From: Arthrobacter sp. TMP15
Lineage (GTDB): Bacteria > Actinomycetota > Actinomycetes > Actinomycetales > Micrococcaceae
Direction of reading: 5' to 3'
Assembly: GCF_039529835.1 (NCBI RefSeq)
Contig: NZ_CP154262.1
Span: 124,001 to 188,000 of the forward strand
Length of the DNA: 64,000 nucleotides
In this document: positions 1 through 7,991 of the stretch, in pieces
Layout: each line of letters opens with the position of its first letter
Position numbering within the stretch: position 1 is the first letter of the stretch
The notes under the pieces: model-generated
Database searches by the model: none
What the model was told of the DNA's origin: nothing
The model's input: only the letters and a program-made list of their open reading frames with translations
Program-made: the position numbers and the translations under genes

Positions 1-318
1 CTCAGCGGGAACGGTACCGCTGAGATGAATCCAGCTGGTGCCCCACGGTGGCCCCCACTGGTCTCCCACTGCGAAGGGCTGGTAATCCACGCCTGTGCTG
101 GGAGACCCCGTGCTGGGAGACCCCGTTGCCGCGGTGCCGCCGTCGTCCGTTGTTCCCTGGGGAAGCGCCTCAGCCGGAGAGACAGGTTCGCCCTGGCCAC
201 CTGCAACATGCCAAGCCGTCAAGGTCAGGGCAGCGATGGGTGTGTGGATGGCCGGGATGATCCGCTCAACCAGGACTCGTTTGAGCCGGCTTTGGATTAG
301 GTCGTGTTTGTCATGCAT
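1..318 (-). CDS. Alpha-mannosidase, GH38-like (N-terminal 106 residues, cut by window edge)
   Basis: Reading the minus strand from ATG at 318 gives an open frame that runs off the left edge of the window. The product begins MHDKHDLIQSRLKRVL and reaches a WGPPWGTSW-type segment followed by a GTVPAE block, which resembles the N-terminal beta-sandwich of bacterial glycoside hydrolase family 38 alpha-mannosidases. A GGAAGG ribosome-binding site lies about 9 bases upstream of the ATG. These enzymes remove alpha-mannose from oligosaccharides, usually in the cytoplasm. Residues about 58-75 form a Gly/Thr/Ser-rich linker that contains an exact five-residue duplication (TGSPS twice) from a 15-bp tandem repeat. 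The catalytic domain lies outside the window, so the family call rests on the N-terminus alone. Confidence 0.75.
   Translation of the reverse strand, partial: MHDKHDLIQSRLKRVLVERIIPAIHTPIAALTLTAWHVAGGQGEPVSPAEALPQGTTDDGGTAATGSPSTGSPSTGVDYQPFAVGDQWGPPWGTSWIHLSGTVPAE
96..125. repeat. 15-bp perfect tandem duplication inside the mannosidase gene
   Basis: TGCTGGGAGACCCCG occurs twice back to back (96-110 and 111-125). It is in frame with the minus-strand mannosidase and duplicates five residues in a linker. It belongs to a set of 15-bp-period repeats seen in several proteins of this window. Confidence 0.9.
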
Positions 319-455
319 GGGCAGAAACCTTCCAGAAACGGGTGGCGAAGGGACGCAACCGCCAGTCTAGTGGGGTGGGTGTACCCTGTGGCGATTGAGA
401 CCAGCACAGAAGACGCATCGCTGGCCGCGATTTTCCGTGCCGTCATCGGCTAGCG

Positions 456-469
456 GTTAAAACGTTAAC
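456..469. promoter_or_regulatory. Candidate LacI-type operator upstream of the mannosidase
   Basis: GTTAAAACGTTAAC is an inverted repeat (GTTAA, four bases, TTAAC) with a central AACGTT core. LacI-family sugar regulators often bind palindromes with a central CG, and glycosidase genes in this group are often controlled by them. It lies about 140 bp upstream of the mannosidase start. No regulator gene is in the window, so the assignment is inference. Confidence 0.3.
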
Positions 470-637
470 GGTCAAAGCACGGTGGAAGACTCTCCTTGCC
501 TCGCCTTGCCTGGCACTGGCACTGGCACTGGACGGTGGCACTTGGCGGTGGCACCTGGGAGCCGCTGCTATGGGGAAACCAGCACCCGTGAATGCTGTTA
601 TGAACCCGGTGGCTGGCCCAGAGACCTTCGCGTCGAT

Positions 638-790
638 TCAGAGATCTGCGGTTTTGTTCTCATTTTCCATCGGCGTAGTCCGGAGCAGTTCCAACGCTGC
701 ACCTTTACCGTTGGCGAGTGTGGCGAGTGTGGCGAATACGCCTATGGTGAGCAACAGCCACGAGAGCGCGTGGTCCCAATTTATCTTCGA
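638..790 (-). pseudogene. Possible remnant of a small membrane protein (C-terminal end)
   Basis: On the minus strand a stretch reads SKINWDHALSWLLLTIGVF and continues through a hydrophobic segment to a charged tail ending KTADL and a stop at 638-640. This looks like a single transmembrane helix with a cytoplasmic tail. No start codon precedes it: TGA at 791-793 and another at 851-853 interrupt the frame, and the region beyond belongs to the divergent YdeI-like gene. It may be a decayed gene or a chance frame. Confidence 0.22.
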
Positions 791-892
791 TCACCGGAGT
801 GCAACGTATGCTACGGGCCAGCCGCTAGCCGAAACTCTCCGGGTCCGTGGTCAAGCGGACCTGCTGGCACACCGGCCCGCTATCGTAGTGGT

Positions 893-1156
893 ATGAGTAG
901 CGAGCCAGTGCCCGGAGGGGTGGTCCACGCTTTGCCGGCAGACCTGAGAGAGGCCCTGCTCGCCAACCCTGTGGCGCGAGTTCTGTGGGACGACATTACG
1001 CCGTTGGCTCGCAATGAATTTATCTGTTGGGTTGAAGATGCCAAACAAAAGACGACTCGAGTGCGCCGCATTCGCCGAACTCAGGAAGAGCTTGAGCAAG
1101 GTCAGCGACGGCCCTGCTGCTGGCCGGGGTGCAAACACCGCGAGCGAACGGACTGA
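893..1156 (+). CDS. YdeI/OmpD-associated family small protein
   Basis: The 87-residue product has the hallmark of the YdeI/OmdA family: an LPADL start block, a segment with LARNEFICWVEDAKQKTTRV, and a closing Arg-rich helix (RRIRRTQEELEQGQR). Related proteins have been linked to bacteriocin protection in enterobacteria, but the biochemical role is unknown. The reading frame is open much further upstream (to 482), but the extra 136 residues look non-coding, so ATG at 893 is preferred although no strong ribosome-binding site precedes it. The C-terminus (CCWPGCKHRERTD) carries a Cys-x3-Cys pattern of unknown meaning. It stands alone as a single gene. Confidence 0.6.
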   Translation: MSSEPVPGGVVHALPADLREALLANPVARVLWDDITPLARNEFICWVEDAKQKTTRVRRIRRTQEELEQGQRRPCCWPGCKHRERTD

Positions 1157-1267
1157 GTATTTACAGGCGCGCCGGGAGTCACTAGTTCATCTCCGTAGAA
1201 CGTGCAGCGGGTCAACCCCTGATCCACCATGAGGCGCCGTGGGTGCGGTATTCCCTAGAGTGGTTCC

Positions 1268-2404
1268 ATGACACTTTCACAGCAGCCGAGCACCGGCGCA
1301 TCCCAGGGCCTCGCCACCGAACAATTTGCCGGTGTTCGGGAACTTTTTGATTCCATGCTCGACGCCGACCCCGGCTACAGCGCGCAGCTGGCCGTTTACT
1401 TCAACGGCGCCAAGGTGGTTGAACTCGTGGGCGGCCCTGATTCTTCCGAGAACTCACTTACGGGCGTGTTCTCGTGTTCCAAGGGAATTGCTGCGCTCGC
1501 CTTCAGCCTCCTGGTGCAGGATGGCCTGATCGATCTAGACGCAACCGTTGCCACCTACTGGCCGGAATTTGCTGAGAACGGCAAGAGTGCCCTGACAGTT
1601 AGGCAGCTGCTTTCTCATCAAGCTGGCTTGTTGGGTGTACAGGGTGGTTTTGCCATGGAGGAGTACAACGATCTTTCTGCCGTGGCCGAGCGGTTGGCCG
1701 CGCTAGAGCCGATGTGGCGGCCAGGCAGCGGAACGTTCGGTTACCACGCGCTCACCATGGGTGTCTTCCTTGAGGAGTTGTGCCGACGCGTCAGCGGAGA
1801 GCGGTTACAGGACCTGTATAACCGTCGTATTCGAGCACCCTACACGGCTGACATGTACCTGGGCCTACCCGAATCTGAAGAGTCACGCTTCCGCCCTGTC
1901 CTGTTCCAGGAAGAGCCTACGGCCGGGTTTTTTGAGCCGGGTTCCATTGCAGGCGTCTCAGCGAATGTGTTTGCAGGAAATCTTCTAGGAATGCCCAATG
2001 TCCGAAGTGTCCGAGCGGCAGGAAGTTCCAGCGGTGCAGGGGTGGGATCAGCTGATGGGCTGGCCCGTGTCTATGCCGGTGCAACTACCGGGATCGACTT
2101 ACTTCCACCCTATTTGAATCCTGAAACTATTGCACTCATGAGCCAGGAACAGGTGTGGGGGCTAGACAGGGTCTTTTGTGAGACCAGCTCATTTGCCATT
2201 ACTTTCATGAAAGCCCACCCGCGCATGGACTTTGGCAGCGCCCAAGCCTTTGGACATGAAGGGGCCAACGGCTCATTGGGCTATGCTGACCCCCTCTACG
2301 GAATAGGGTTTGGATACGTCCCAGCATGGAACGAGGCGGGCGCAACCGGGGGCAGAGCTATGCAGCTCAGTGCAGCCGTACGAAAAGTAATTTTGGCATC
2401 CTAG
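1268..2404 (+). CDS. Serine hydrolase, class C beta-lactamase/esterase family
   Basis: The 378-residue product has the serine beta-lactamase-like fold motifs: SCSK (Ser69 and Lys72, the SxxK nucleophile and base), a Tyr159-His160 pair in the position of the YxN motif, and a C-terminal GHEGANGSLG block corresponding to the KTG/HxG motif. This combination is typical of EstB-type carboxylesterases and related hydrolases rather than true beta-lactamases. There is no signal peptide, so the protein is probably cytoplasmic. The natural substrate cannot be told from sequence. It is monocistronic, and the ribosome-binding site before ATG 1268 is weak. Confidence 0.85.
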   Translation: MTLSQQPSTGASQGLATEQFAGVRELFDSMLDADPGYSAQLAVYFNGAKVVELVGGPDSSENSLTGVFSCSKGIAALAFSLLVQDGLIDLDATVATYWPEFAENGKSALTVRQLLSHQAGLLGVQGGFAMEEYNDLSAVAERLAALEPMWRPGSGTFGYHALTMGVFLEELCRRVSGERLQDLYNRRIRAPYTADMYLGLPESEESRFRPVLFQEEPTAGFFEPGSIAGVSANVFAGNLLGMPNVRSVRAAGSSSGAGVGSADGLARVYAGATTGIDLLPPYLNPETIALMSQEQVWGLDRVFCETSSFAITFMKAHPRMDFGSAQAFGHEGANGSLGYADPLYGIGFGYVPAWNEAGATGGRAMQLSAAVRKVILAS

Positions 2405-2458
2405 TCTCCTCGTTCTCTTGGTTCCGGGGAACACGCCCATAAAAATAAGGAAACGAAT

Positions 2459-4057
2459 TTGCGCAACACACTTAGGCGCATCGCAGCGCTATCTCTCACG
2501 GCTACCCTGCTGAGCGCAGGTGTGGGTCCTGTTGCTGCGGCGCGTTCAGTTTCACCCGGTTCCATGGTGCAGTGGCAGACTCCTTCGCCCACAACAGAGT
2601 CGGCGATGCCCGAGGCGCCAAAAAATCTGGGGGAGCCTGTTCCTAAGCCCGCGCCGACTCCAGAACTTGTTCCCACCCCGACTCCTTCGTCTTCAGCGTC
2701 GACTGCCCCCGCTCCGACTGCAACTAAGCCTGCGCCTTCGGCCCCTTCGGCCCCCTCGGCGACTGCTAAGCCGGCGGTGCCCGCGCCTGTTCCGGCGACT
2801 GCCAAGCCGGTGACACCAGGCCCGGGTAAGCCCCCAGTAGGTGTTCGGACTCCTTTGGCCCAGCCTTTGGCGGATGCGGCCACTGCCAGTAACCCTTACA
2901 CGGCTCAGGTGCTGGTTTTAGCGAATAAATATCGGGCAGCCAATGGAGCAGGTCCGCTGGTGTGGAACAAGAATATTTCCACCGGATCTCAGCAGTGGGC
3001 CACAACGTTGAATACGCGAATCAACAAAGGTTCTCTGGACATAAACAATCTGCATCGAGCCGACGCCGGGCGATCTATTTTGCCTGCAGGTGCGGACATG
3101 TACTCGGAGATCATTGGTATCAACGGATCAGCTCAACAGATTGTTGACTGGTGGATGGGATCTCCGTCGCACCGTGCGGCTTTGCTGAACAAGCAGGCTA
3201 CTGACATAGGCATAGGACAGGTCAAAATCTCTATGGCTGGCTGGAACGGGTCGTCGGTGGTGGTGGCCAATTTGGCAGGTTATGCGTCATCACGGGCCGT
3301 TCAGCCGCAACCCGCACCGGTTCCTGTAGCCACCGCGGGAGATGTGGCAGCCGTCGACCAAGCCGGGAATCTTTTCATCTACGGATCAGCCAAAGGAGGT
3401 GACTTATGGCAGCGTCGATTCATCTCAGGGGGCTGGAGCGGCGTGCAGCAGCTGGAAATCGTCGACTTCAATTCCGATGGCCGCCAAGACATCGTGGCTA
3501 AATGGTCAAGTGGGCATCTGACCGTGAGGTACGGGCAAGCAAATGGCACACTTTCCACACCGTTGCAGATCGGCAAAGGGTGGGGATCTTTTGACATCAT
3601 GGTCATCAAATGGCGCACCAGCGACAAATTTCCGGCAGTTGTAGCTAAATCGCGCGTCACCGGCGAACTGTTCCTCTACCCGTCTCCGAATGGTCGCGGA
3701 TTCTCTGTACGTACAAGGATCGGAACCGGATGGGGGTCATTAAACGTTCTTGCAGCGGACTTCGATGGTGATGGACGCAGTGATGTTCTGGCCCGCAATA
3801 CTGCCGGAGCATTGTTGCTATACCGGGGCAACGGAGGCGGCGGATTCATCGATGAGCCACGCAAGGTGATTGGTTCCGGCTGGAATGGTATGACGCACCT
3901 TTCAGGCATCAATAACCACCTCGGCACCCATCAGTGGGGCATTTTAGCGCGTGACCGTGCCGGAAACCTGCACCACTACCCAATGCTAAAGGGGCGCTTT
4001 GGTGTGCAGTCAAGAATTGGCTCCGGTGGCTGGGGGCCGCTCCAGCTGGGAAGTTGA
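2459..4057 (+). CDS. Secreted CAP-domain protein with FG-GAP/VCBS-like repeats
   Basis: The start is TTG at 2459 behind an AAGGAAA ribosome-binding site. Residues 1-27 form a Sec signal peptide ending near PVAA. Residues about 45-135 are a Pro/Ala/Thr/Ser-rich linker likely to cross the cell wall. Residues about 145-275 form a CAP (SCP/PR-1) domain with LANKYRAANG, a central NNLHRAD segment and a WWMGSPSHRAALL block. The rest (about 290-530) is built of repeats with Asp-rich loops (DFNSDGRQD, DFDGDGRSD) typical of FG-GAP/VCBS beta-propellers, which bind Ca2+. This architecture is frequent among secreted actinobacterial proteins; the precise function is unknown. Confidence 0.85.
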   Translation: MRNTLRRIAALSLTATLLSAGVGPVAAARSVSPGSMVQWQTPSPTTESAMPEAPKNLGEPVPKPAPTPELVPTPTPSSSASTAPAPTATKPAPSAPSAPSATAKPAVPAPVPATAKPVTPGPGKPPVGVRTPLAQPLADAATASNPYTAQVLVLANKYRAANGAGPLVWNKNISTGSQQWATTLNTRINKGSLDINNLHRADAGRSILPAGADMYSEIIGINGSAQQIVDWWMGSPSHRAALLNKQATDIGIGQVKISMAGWNGSSVVVANLAGYASSRAVQPQPAPVPVATAGDVAAVDQAGNLFIYGSAKGGDLWQRRFISGGWSGVQQLEIVDFNSDGRQDIVAKWSSGHLTVRYGQANGTLSTPLQIGKGWGSFDIMVIKWRTSDKFPAVVAKSRVTGELFLYPSPNGRGFSVRTRIGTGWGSLNVLAADFDGDGRSDVLARNTAGALLLYRGNGGGGFIDEPRKVIGSGWNGMTHLSGINNHLGTHQWGILARDRAGNLHHYPMLKGRFGVQSRIGSGGWGPLQLGS

Positions 4058-4089
4058 GGAGATAGTCCTAGCCGACAGGTTCAGGCACC

Positions 4090-4107
4090 GGAGATGTCAT
4101 TATCTCC
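4090..4107. terminator. Weak hairpin between convergent genes
   Basis: GGAGAT and ATCTCC form a 6-bp perfect stem with a 6-base loop in the 81-bp gap between the convergent CAP-protein and oxidoreductase genes. There is no T-run, so a termination role is only suggested by position. Confidence 0.3.
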
Positions 4108-4138
4108 AATCTCACCAGGGCAGGCTCAAAACGGAGGG

Positions 4139-5557
4139 CTACTTTAGATCTGCCAATGCCTCGGGGATAGCTCGGTGGAACGTGGGGTAGGCGTAAATCA
4201 TCGTTTTTAGTTCAGTAACGCGGATGCGGGCATGCACAGCCAAGGCCAGCAGGGACAGTACTTCCCCACCTGTGGGTCCGGCGGAGGTGGCACCCACCAG
4301 AACGCCGGCCTGGGTGTCTTCGATCACCTTGATGAAGCCCTGGTTTCCGGACTTGTGAATCCACCCTCGCGCGGATGCACTGATTTCGGAGTAGCCAACT
4401 CTAATGGTCAGGCCAGCTTCTCGAGCCTGATTTTCGCTCAGACCGACGGCGCCAATTTCCGGGTCGGTAAAGGTTACATGTGGAACTGCATGAGACTCAG
4501 CGGAGCCTCGGTCCTCACCGAGGATATGACCGGTCACAATATTGGCCTGGTACATGGACATGTGGGTAAACGCTCCGGCACCTGCGGCGTCACCGATCAG
4601 ATAAAGACCGTCGGTCAACTGCATGTGCTCATCGAATGACGGCGCATGTTTGCCGTCCCAGTCAATATTCGCTGCTGCCAGCTCAAGCGTCGCCAACTGC
4701 GGTGTTCGACCCGTGGCGACCAAGAAATTCTCCGCCGAAAGCTCTGAAACGCCGGCGCCAGGAGCAGTGCGACTGGATGCCGCCAGTTGCACTTTAAAGA
4801 TCCCATCTGAATGAGCAACAGCTGTGATGTCCCGGTTATTCAGTATCTTTATGCCTTCGCTACGGAAAACCTTGGCCAGCAGATCTGCTGCTTCGGGTTC
4901 TTCGCGCGAAAGCAGGCTGGAACCGCGCAACACCATTGTTACCTTGGTGCCGAATCTGGTGAATGCCTGGGCCAATTCCACCGCAATGGGGCCGCCTCCC
5001 CAAATAATCAGAGACTTCGGCGCCACCTCCGTCTGCAGGGCTTCCCTGTTGGTCCAAAACGGGGTCTCAGCCAGTCCCGCAACGTCGGGGACTGCGGGGT
5101 TAGTGCCGGGGTTGAGCACCACTGCCCGCCGGGCCCGAAAGGTGCGTTCACCGCCGTCGGGCATAGAAACACAGACTTCTCGGGCTCCAGTGAGCCTGCC
5201 GGTACCACGAACTAAGCGGCCACCCTTATCCGTGAACCGCTTGGCGGCGACGGCATCATCCCAGTTGTCCGTAGCTTCAGAACGGATGCGGGAGGCCACC
5301 TTGGAAAAGTCCGGTGTGACCTCCACGCTGCCGGCAAGATCCGGAATACGAAGTGCTTCGGCCACCACGTTGCCAGCCCGAATCATCATTTTGGACGGGA
5401 CACAGCCAAAGTATGGACATTCTCCACCTACAAGCCGGGACTCCACGCCCACAACGTCTAAGCCCGCAGCGGCTAGGTCCCCGGCCACGGACTCACCACC
5501 TGGTCCCATGCCGAGGACTACAACATCAACTTCATCCGGTTCAACCGTGGTGGCCAT
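4139..5557 (-). CDS. NAD(P)/FAD-dependent disulfide oxidoreductase (lipoamide dehydrogenase/mercuric reductase-like)
   Basis: This 472-residue flavoprotein has an N-terminal FAD motif (GMGPGG, residues 16-21), a redox-active disulfide in GGECPYFGCVPSK (Cys47 and Cys52), a central NAD(P)-binding segment (WGGGPIAVE), the second FAD motif (LIGDAAG) and a C-terminal HRAIPE pair that supplies the His-Glu dyad at the dimer interface. It is a class I pyridine nucleotide-disulfide oxidoreductase; dihydrolipoyl dehydrogenase, quinone reductase or mycothione-type activity are all possible. It follows the ABC substrate-binding gene by only 9 bases with its own AAGGAG, so it is probably co-transcribed with the osmoprotectant importer, an unusual partner. 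Confidence 0.85.
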   Translation of the reverse strand: MATTVEPDEVDVVVLGMGPGGESVAGDLAAAGLDVVGVESRLVGGECPYFGCVPSKMMIRAGNVVAEALRIPDLAGSVEVTPDFSKVASRIRSEATDNWDDAVAAKRFTDKGGRLVRGTGRLTGAREVCVSMPDGGERTFRARRAVVLNPGTNPAVPDVAGLAETPFWTNREALQTEVAPKSLIIWGGGPIAVELAQAFTRFGTKVTMVLRGSSLLSREEPEAADLLAKVFRSEGIKILNNRDITAVAHSDGIFKVQLAASSRTAPGAGVSELSAENFLVATGRTPQLATLELAAANIDWDGKHAPSFDEHMQLTDGLYLIGDAAGAGAFTHMSMYQANIVTGHILGEDRGSAESHAVPHVTFTDPEIGAVGLSENQAREAGLTIRVGYSEISASARGWIHKSGNQGFIKVIEDTQAGVLVGATSAGPTGGEVLSLLALAVHARIRVTELKTMIYAYPTFHRAIPEALADLK

Positions 5558-5566
5558 GAAAGCTCC

Positions 5567-6514
5567 TTACTTGGTGATGCCCTTGTCCTTGAGCCACTGT
5601 GCTGCGGCGGCCTTGGGATCCATCTTCTGATCGCCCTCAACCTGTGTGCGCAAGGCAATCAAGTCTTCGGTGGTGAGCTGCTTGGAGACGTTGTTCAGTG
5701 CTTTTTGGCCAGCCTCGTTGACCTTGTCAGTCTTGATAATGGGGATAACCTGCTGTGCCCCGATCATGGACTTGGGGTCCTGCAGAACCACCAGCTTGTT
5801 GGCGGTGATTTCAGGAGAGGTAGTAAAGATATCGGCGAACTGGACCTCATCGTTGAGCAGCGCCTTCAAATTCAAGGCTTCGCTGCTTGCGCTGAACGCT
5901 TTGAAGTCCTTGGGCACGCAATCATAAAGTTTTTTCAAACCGGGCAGACCGTAGGGGCGGGTCTGAAATTCTGATGGCGCGGCCAGCGTCAGTTCACTGC
6001 ATACGGGGGTCAGATCGGCAATCGATTTCAGTTTGTACTTGGCAGCAGTTTCCGCAGTCACAACAATGGCATCCTTGTCTTCGGCGGATGAGGCGTCCAA
6101 AACACTGATTCCTGCTGGCATCTTAGCGGGCAATGCGGCAAGAATACCGGCTCCATCAACCACGGTGTTGCTGGCATCGAGATAGCCCAAGAGGTTACCT
6201 GTGTATTCGGGCACAACATCGATTGAGCCGTCTTCGAGAGCCTTCAAATAAACCTCACGGGCGCCAATGTTCAGCCGCGTGGTGGCATCCATGCCGGCAG
6301 CACTCAAGGCGCCGGCATAAATTTCAGCCAAAATTGCGTTCTCTGGGAAGTTAGCCGAGCCAACCACAACGGCCTCTCCGCCACCGGCTGCGCCGCTGGA
6401 GGTGTTCTGCGCCAGTGGATCGCCGCCACCGCAAGCGGTAATGGCAAAAGCTACGGAGAGTCCAGCGGCAGCTCCAAGGAACCCGCGGCGTGTGGACGTG
6501 GAATTTTTATTCAT
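5567..6514 (-). CDS. Osmoprotectant/quaternary-amine ABC transporter substrate-binding lipoprotein
   Basis: The 315-residue protein starts with a twin-arginine-like n-region (STRRGFLG) and a lipobox ending at Cys28 (AITAC), so it should be exported and anchored to the outer face of the membrane. The mature part matches OpuAC/OsmF-type binding proteins for glycine betaine, choline or related solutes (GSANFPENAILAEIYAGAL near the N-terminus, a VVPEYTGNLLGYLD segment). It is the fourth gene of the importer operon; its ATG overlaps the stop of the preceding permease. Ligand specificity cannot be decided from sequence. Confidence 0.88.
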   Translation of the reverse strand: MNKNSTSTRRGFLGAAAGLSVAFAITACGGGDPLAQNTSSGAAGGGEAVVVGSANFPENAILAEIYAGALSAAGMDATTRLNIGAREVYLKALEDGSIDVVPEYTGNLLGYLDASNTVVDGAGILAALPAKMPAGISVLDASSAEDKDAIVVTAETAAKYKLKSIADLTPVCSELTLAAPSEFQTRPYGLPGLKKLYDCVPKDFKAFSASSEALNLKALLNDEVQFADIFTTSPEITANKLVVLQDPKSMIGAQQVIPIIKTDKVNEAGQKALNNVSKQLTTEDLIALRTQVEGDQKMDPKAAAAQWLKDKGITK

Positions 6515-7317
6515 GATTTATCTCCTGTAGTAAGAACTTTTTCTTCCATAGTTTCGCCGTCAAGGGCCACCTCATTAGGAGCAGCCTGCTCCGAGGGCGT
6601 TCCTGCGGTCCGCAACCCTGGTGAAACAACTGAACGCTGCAGTAAGGCTAACAAACCGTCAATCACAATCGCGACGGCGGCGATCACCACGGCCCCGCCA
6701 AGTACCTGACCGTAATCCTGCACTGCAAGTCCATCAATAATGTAGCGCCCTAGCCCCCCAAGACTAATAAAGGCCACAACAGCCACGGTTGAGACTACCT
6801 GCAGCACGGCAGATCGGAATCCACCGAGCATCACGGAGAGCCCGTTGGGGACTTCCACTCCGAAGAGAATCTGGTGTTCTCTCATGCCCATGCTCCGGGC
6901 AGCATCCACAAGTTCTCGGTCCACAGCGGCAATTCCTGCATATGTGCCCGTCAGAATCGGCGGTACCGCCAGGAGTACGAGAGACCAAATGGCGGGCATC
7001 AAGGAAAGTGAAGATGTTGCCAGTAAAGCAAACAATGTCATGATTCCCAGAGTTGGCAGTGCCCGCAGCATCCCTGCCAGCGAGACGACTACTGCACGTC
7101 CGCGTCCGGTATGGCCCACATAGAGCCCGATAGGAACCGCGATGACAACTGAGATTAGAAGCGTCAGCCCTGCGTACCCCAAATGCTCAACGACTCGTGT
7201 GGGCACGCCCATGGAACCCTGCCAGTTCATCGGGTCGGTAAGCCATTGCCAACCCTGACTGAAGGGGTCCCTCGCTGTGTATTTAGTGCCCGGCAGGGTC
7301 GCTGCAAGAAAGCTCAT
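6511..7317 (-). CDS. Osmoprotectant ABC transporter permease (second)
   Basis: A 268-residue integral membrane protein with the BPD_transp_1 fold: several hydrophobic helices and an EHQILFGVEVPNGLSVMLGG stretch resembling the EAA coupling loop that contacts the ATPase. A hydrophilic C-terminal tail of about 35 residues follows the last helix. Both ends overlap neighbours by 4 bases (ATGA), indicating translational coupling in one operon with the ATPase, the other permease and the binding protein. Confidence 0.88.
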   Translation of the reverse strand: MSFLAATLPGTKYTARDPFSQGWQWLTDPMNWQGSMGVPTRVVEHLGYAGLTLLISVVIAVPIGLYVGHTGRGRAVVVSLAGMLRALPTLGIMTLFALLATSSLSLMPAIWSLVLLAVPPILTGTYAGIAAVDRELVDAARSMGMREHQILFGVEVPNGLSVMLGGFRSAVLQVVSTVAVVAFISLGGLGRYIIDGLAVQDYGQVLGGAVVIAAVAIVIDGLLALLQRSVVSPGLRTAGTPSEQAAPNEVALDGETMEEKVLTTGDKS

Positions 7318-7991
7318 GCCGCCACCTCCATGGTGCTTGAGGTCGGAGCAGGTAACTTAGCTTGTCGCAACCAAGGCGTTAGCATTTTCTGCAGGAACAC
7401 TAGAACCACGTCCATGAGCAGGGCCAGCACCAGAGTGCCGACTATTCCGACAATGATCTCGGTGGGGAAGTTGCGTTGCAGACCGTCGGTGAAGAAGAAA
7501 CCCAGGCTGGGAATACCCAGCAGTGAACCAACTGTCACCAAAGAAATATTACTCACCGAGATGACCCGTAGCCCGGCAAAAAGAACGGGAATGGACAACG
7601 GTAAATCCACCACCAGGAATCTCTGAAGAGGTCTGAAGCCCATGGCCGCAGCCGACTTGCGGATAGTGTCATCGACTGAGTTAAGCGCATCCAGGGTTGA
7701 ACGCACCAGTAGTGCCACAGCGTAGATGGTCAGCGCCACAATGATGTTGGTGAAGTCCAAGATCTTCGTGCCCAAGATACTGGGCAGAATCACAAACAAC
7801 GCCAGTGACGGGACCGTGTAAAGCAGTGATCCTGCAGAGAGAACAATGGCGCTGACAGCTTTGTTAATTCGAGCCAATTGGGCCAAAGGAATGGCGATGA
7901 CAACGGCCAGCACCAGTGGCACCACGGCTTGAATCAGGTGGTAACCGGTGAGATTGAGTACCTGGGGCAGGTTAGCCAGAAACCACTGCAT
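7314..7991 (-). CDS. Osmoprotectant ABC transporter permease (first)
   Basis: A 225-residue hydrophobic protein with five to six predicted helices and a typical coupling-loop segment (IRKSAAAMGFRPLQRFLVVDL). It is paired with the downstream permease, so the channel is probably a heterodimer, as in OpuB/OpuC and YehW/YehY systems. ATGA overlaps link it to the ATPase gene before it and the second permease after it. Confidence 0.88.
   Translation of the reverse strand: MQWFLANLPQVLNLTGYHLIQAVVPLVLAVVIAIPLAQLARINKAVSAIVLSAGSLLYTVPSLALFVILPSILGTKILDFTNIIVALTIYAVALLVRSTLDALNSVDDTIRKSAAAMGFRPLQRFLVVDLPLSIPVLFAGLRVISVSNISLVTVGSLLGIPSLGFFFTDGLQRNFPTEIIVGIVGTLVLALLMDVVLVFLQKMLTPWLRQAKLPAPTSSTMEVAA

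Larger units (their letters stand above)
319..892. other. Spacer without a clear intact gene
   Basis: This stretch lies between the divergent mannosidase and YdeI-like genes. It holds the mannosidase leader, a palindrome at 456-469 that could be an operator, and a possible decayed membrane-protein tail on the minus strand (638-790). The open frames on the plus strand here have low-complexity, Cys/Arg/Pro-rich translations unlike real proteins. Short tandem repeats (TGGCAC units near 511-560, GGCGAGTGT units near 713-735) add to the impression of decaying or non-coding DNA. Confidence 0.55.

Noticed and set aside
1-24. Perfect 8-bp hairpin at the left edge, CTCAGCGG/CCGCTGAG, as a terminator or insertion-sequence end
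   Set aside because: It lies inside the coding frame of the alpha-mannosidase and encodes part of its LSGTVPAE segment, so it is more likely a coincidence of codon use.
482-892. A longer N-terminus for the YdeI-like protein, or a separate gene
   Set aside because: The translation is Cys/Arg/Gly-rich and irregular, and the conserved family block begins after ATG 893.
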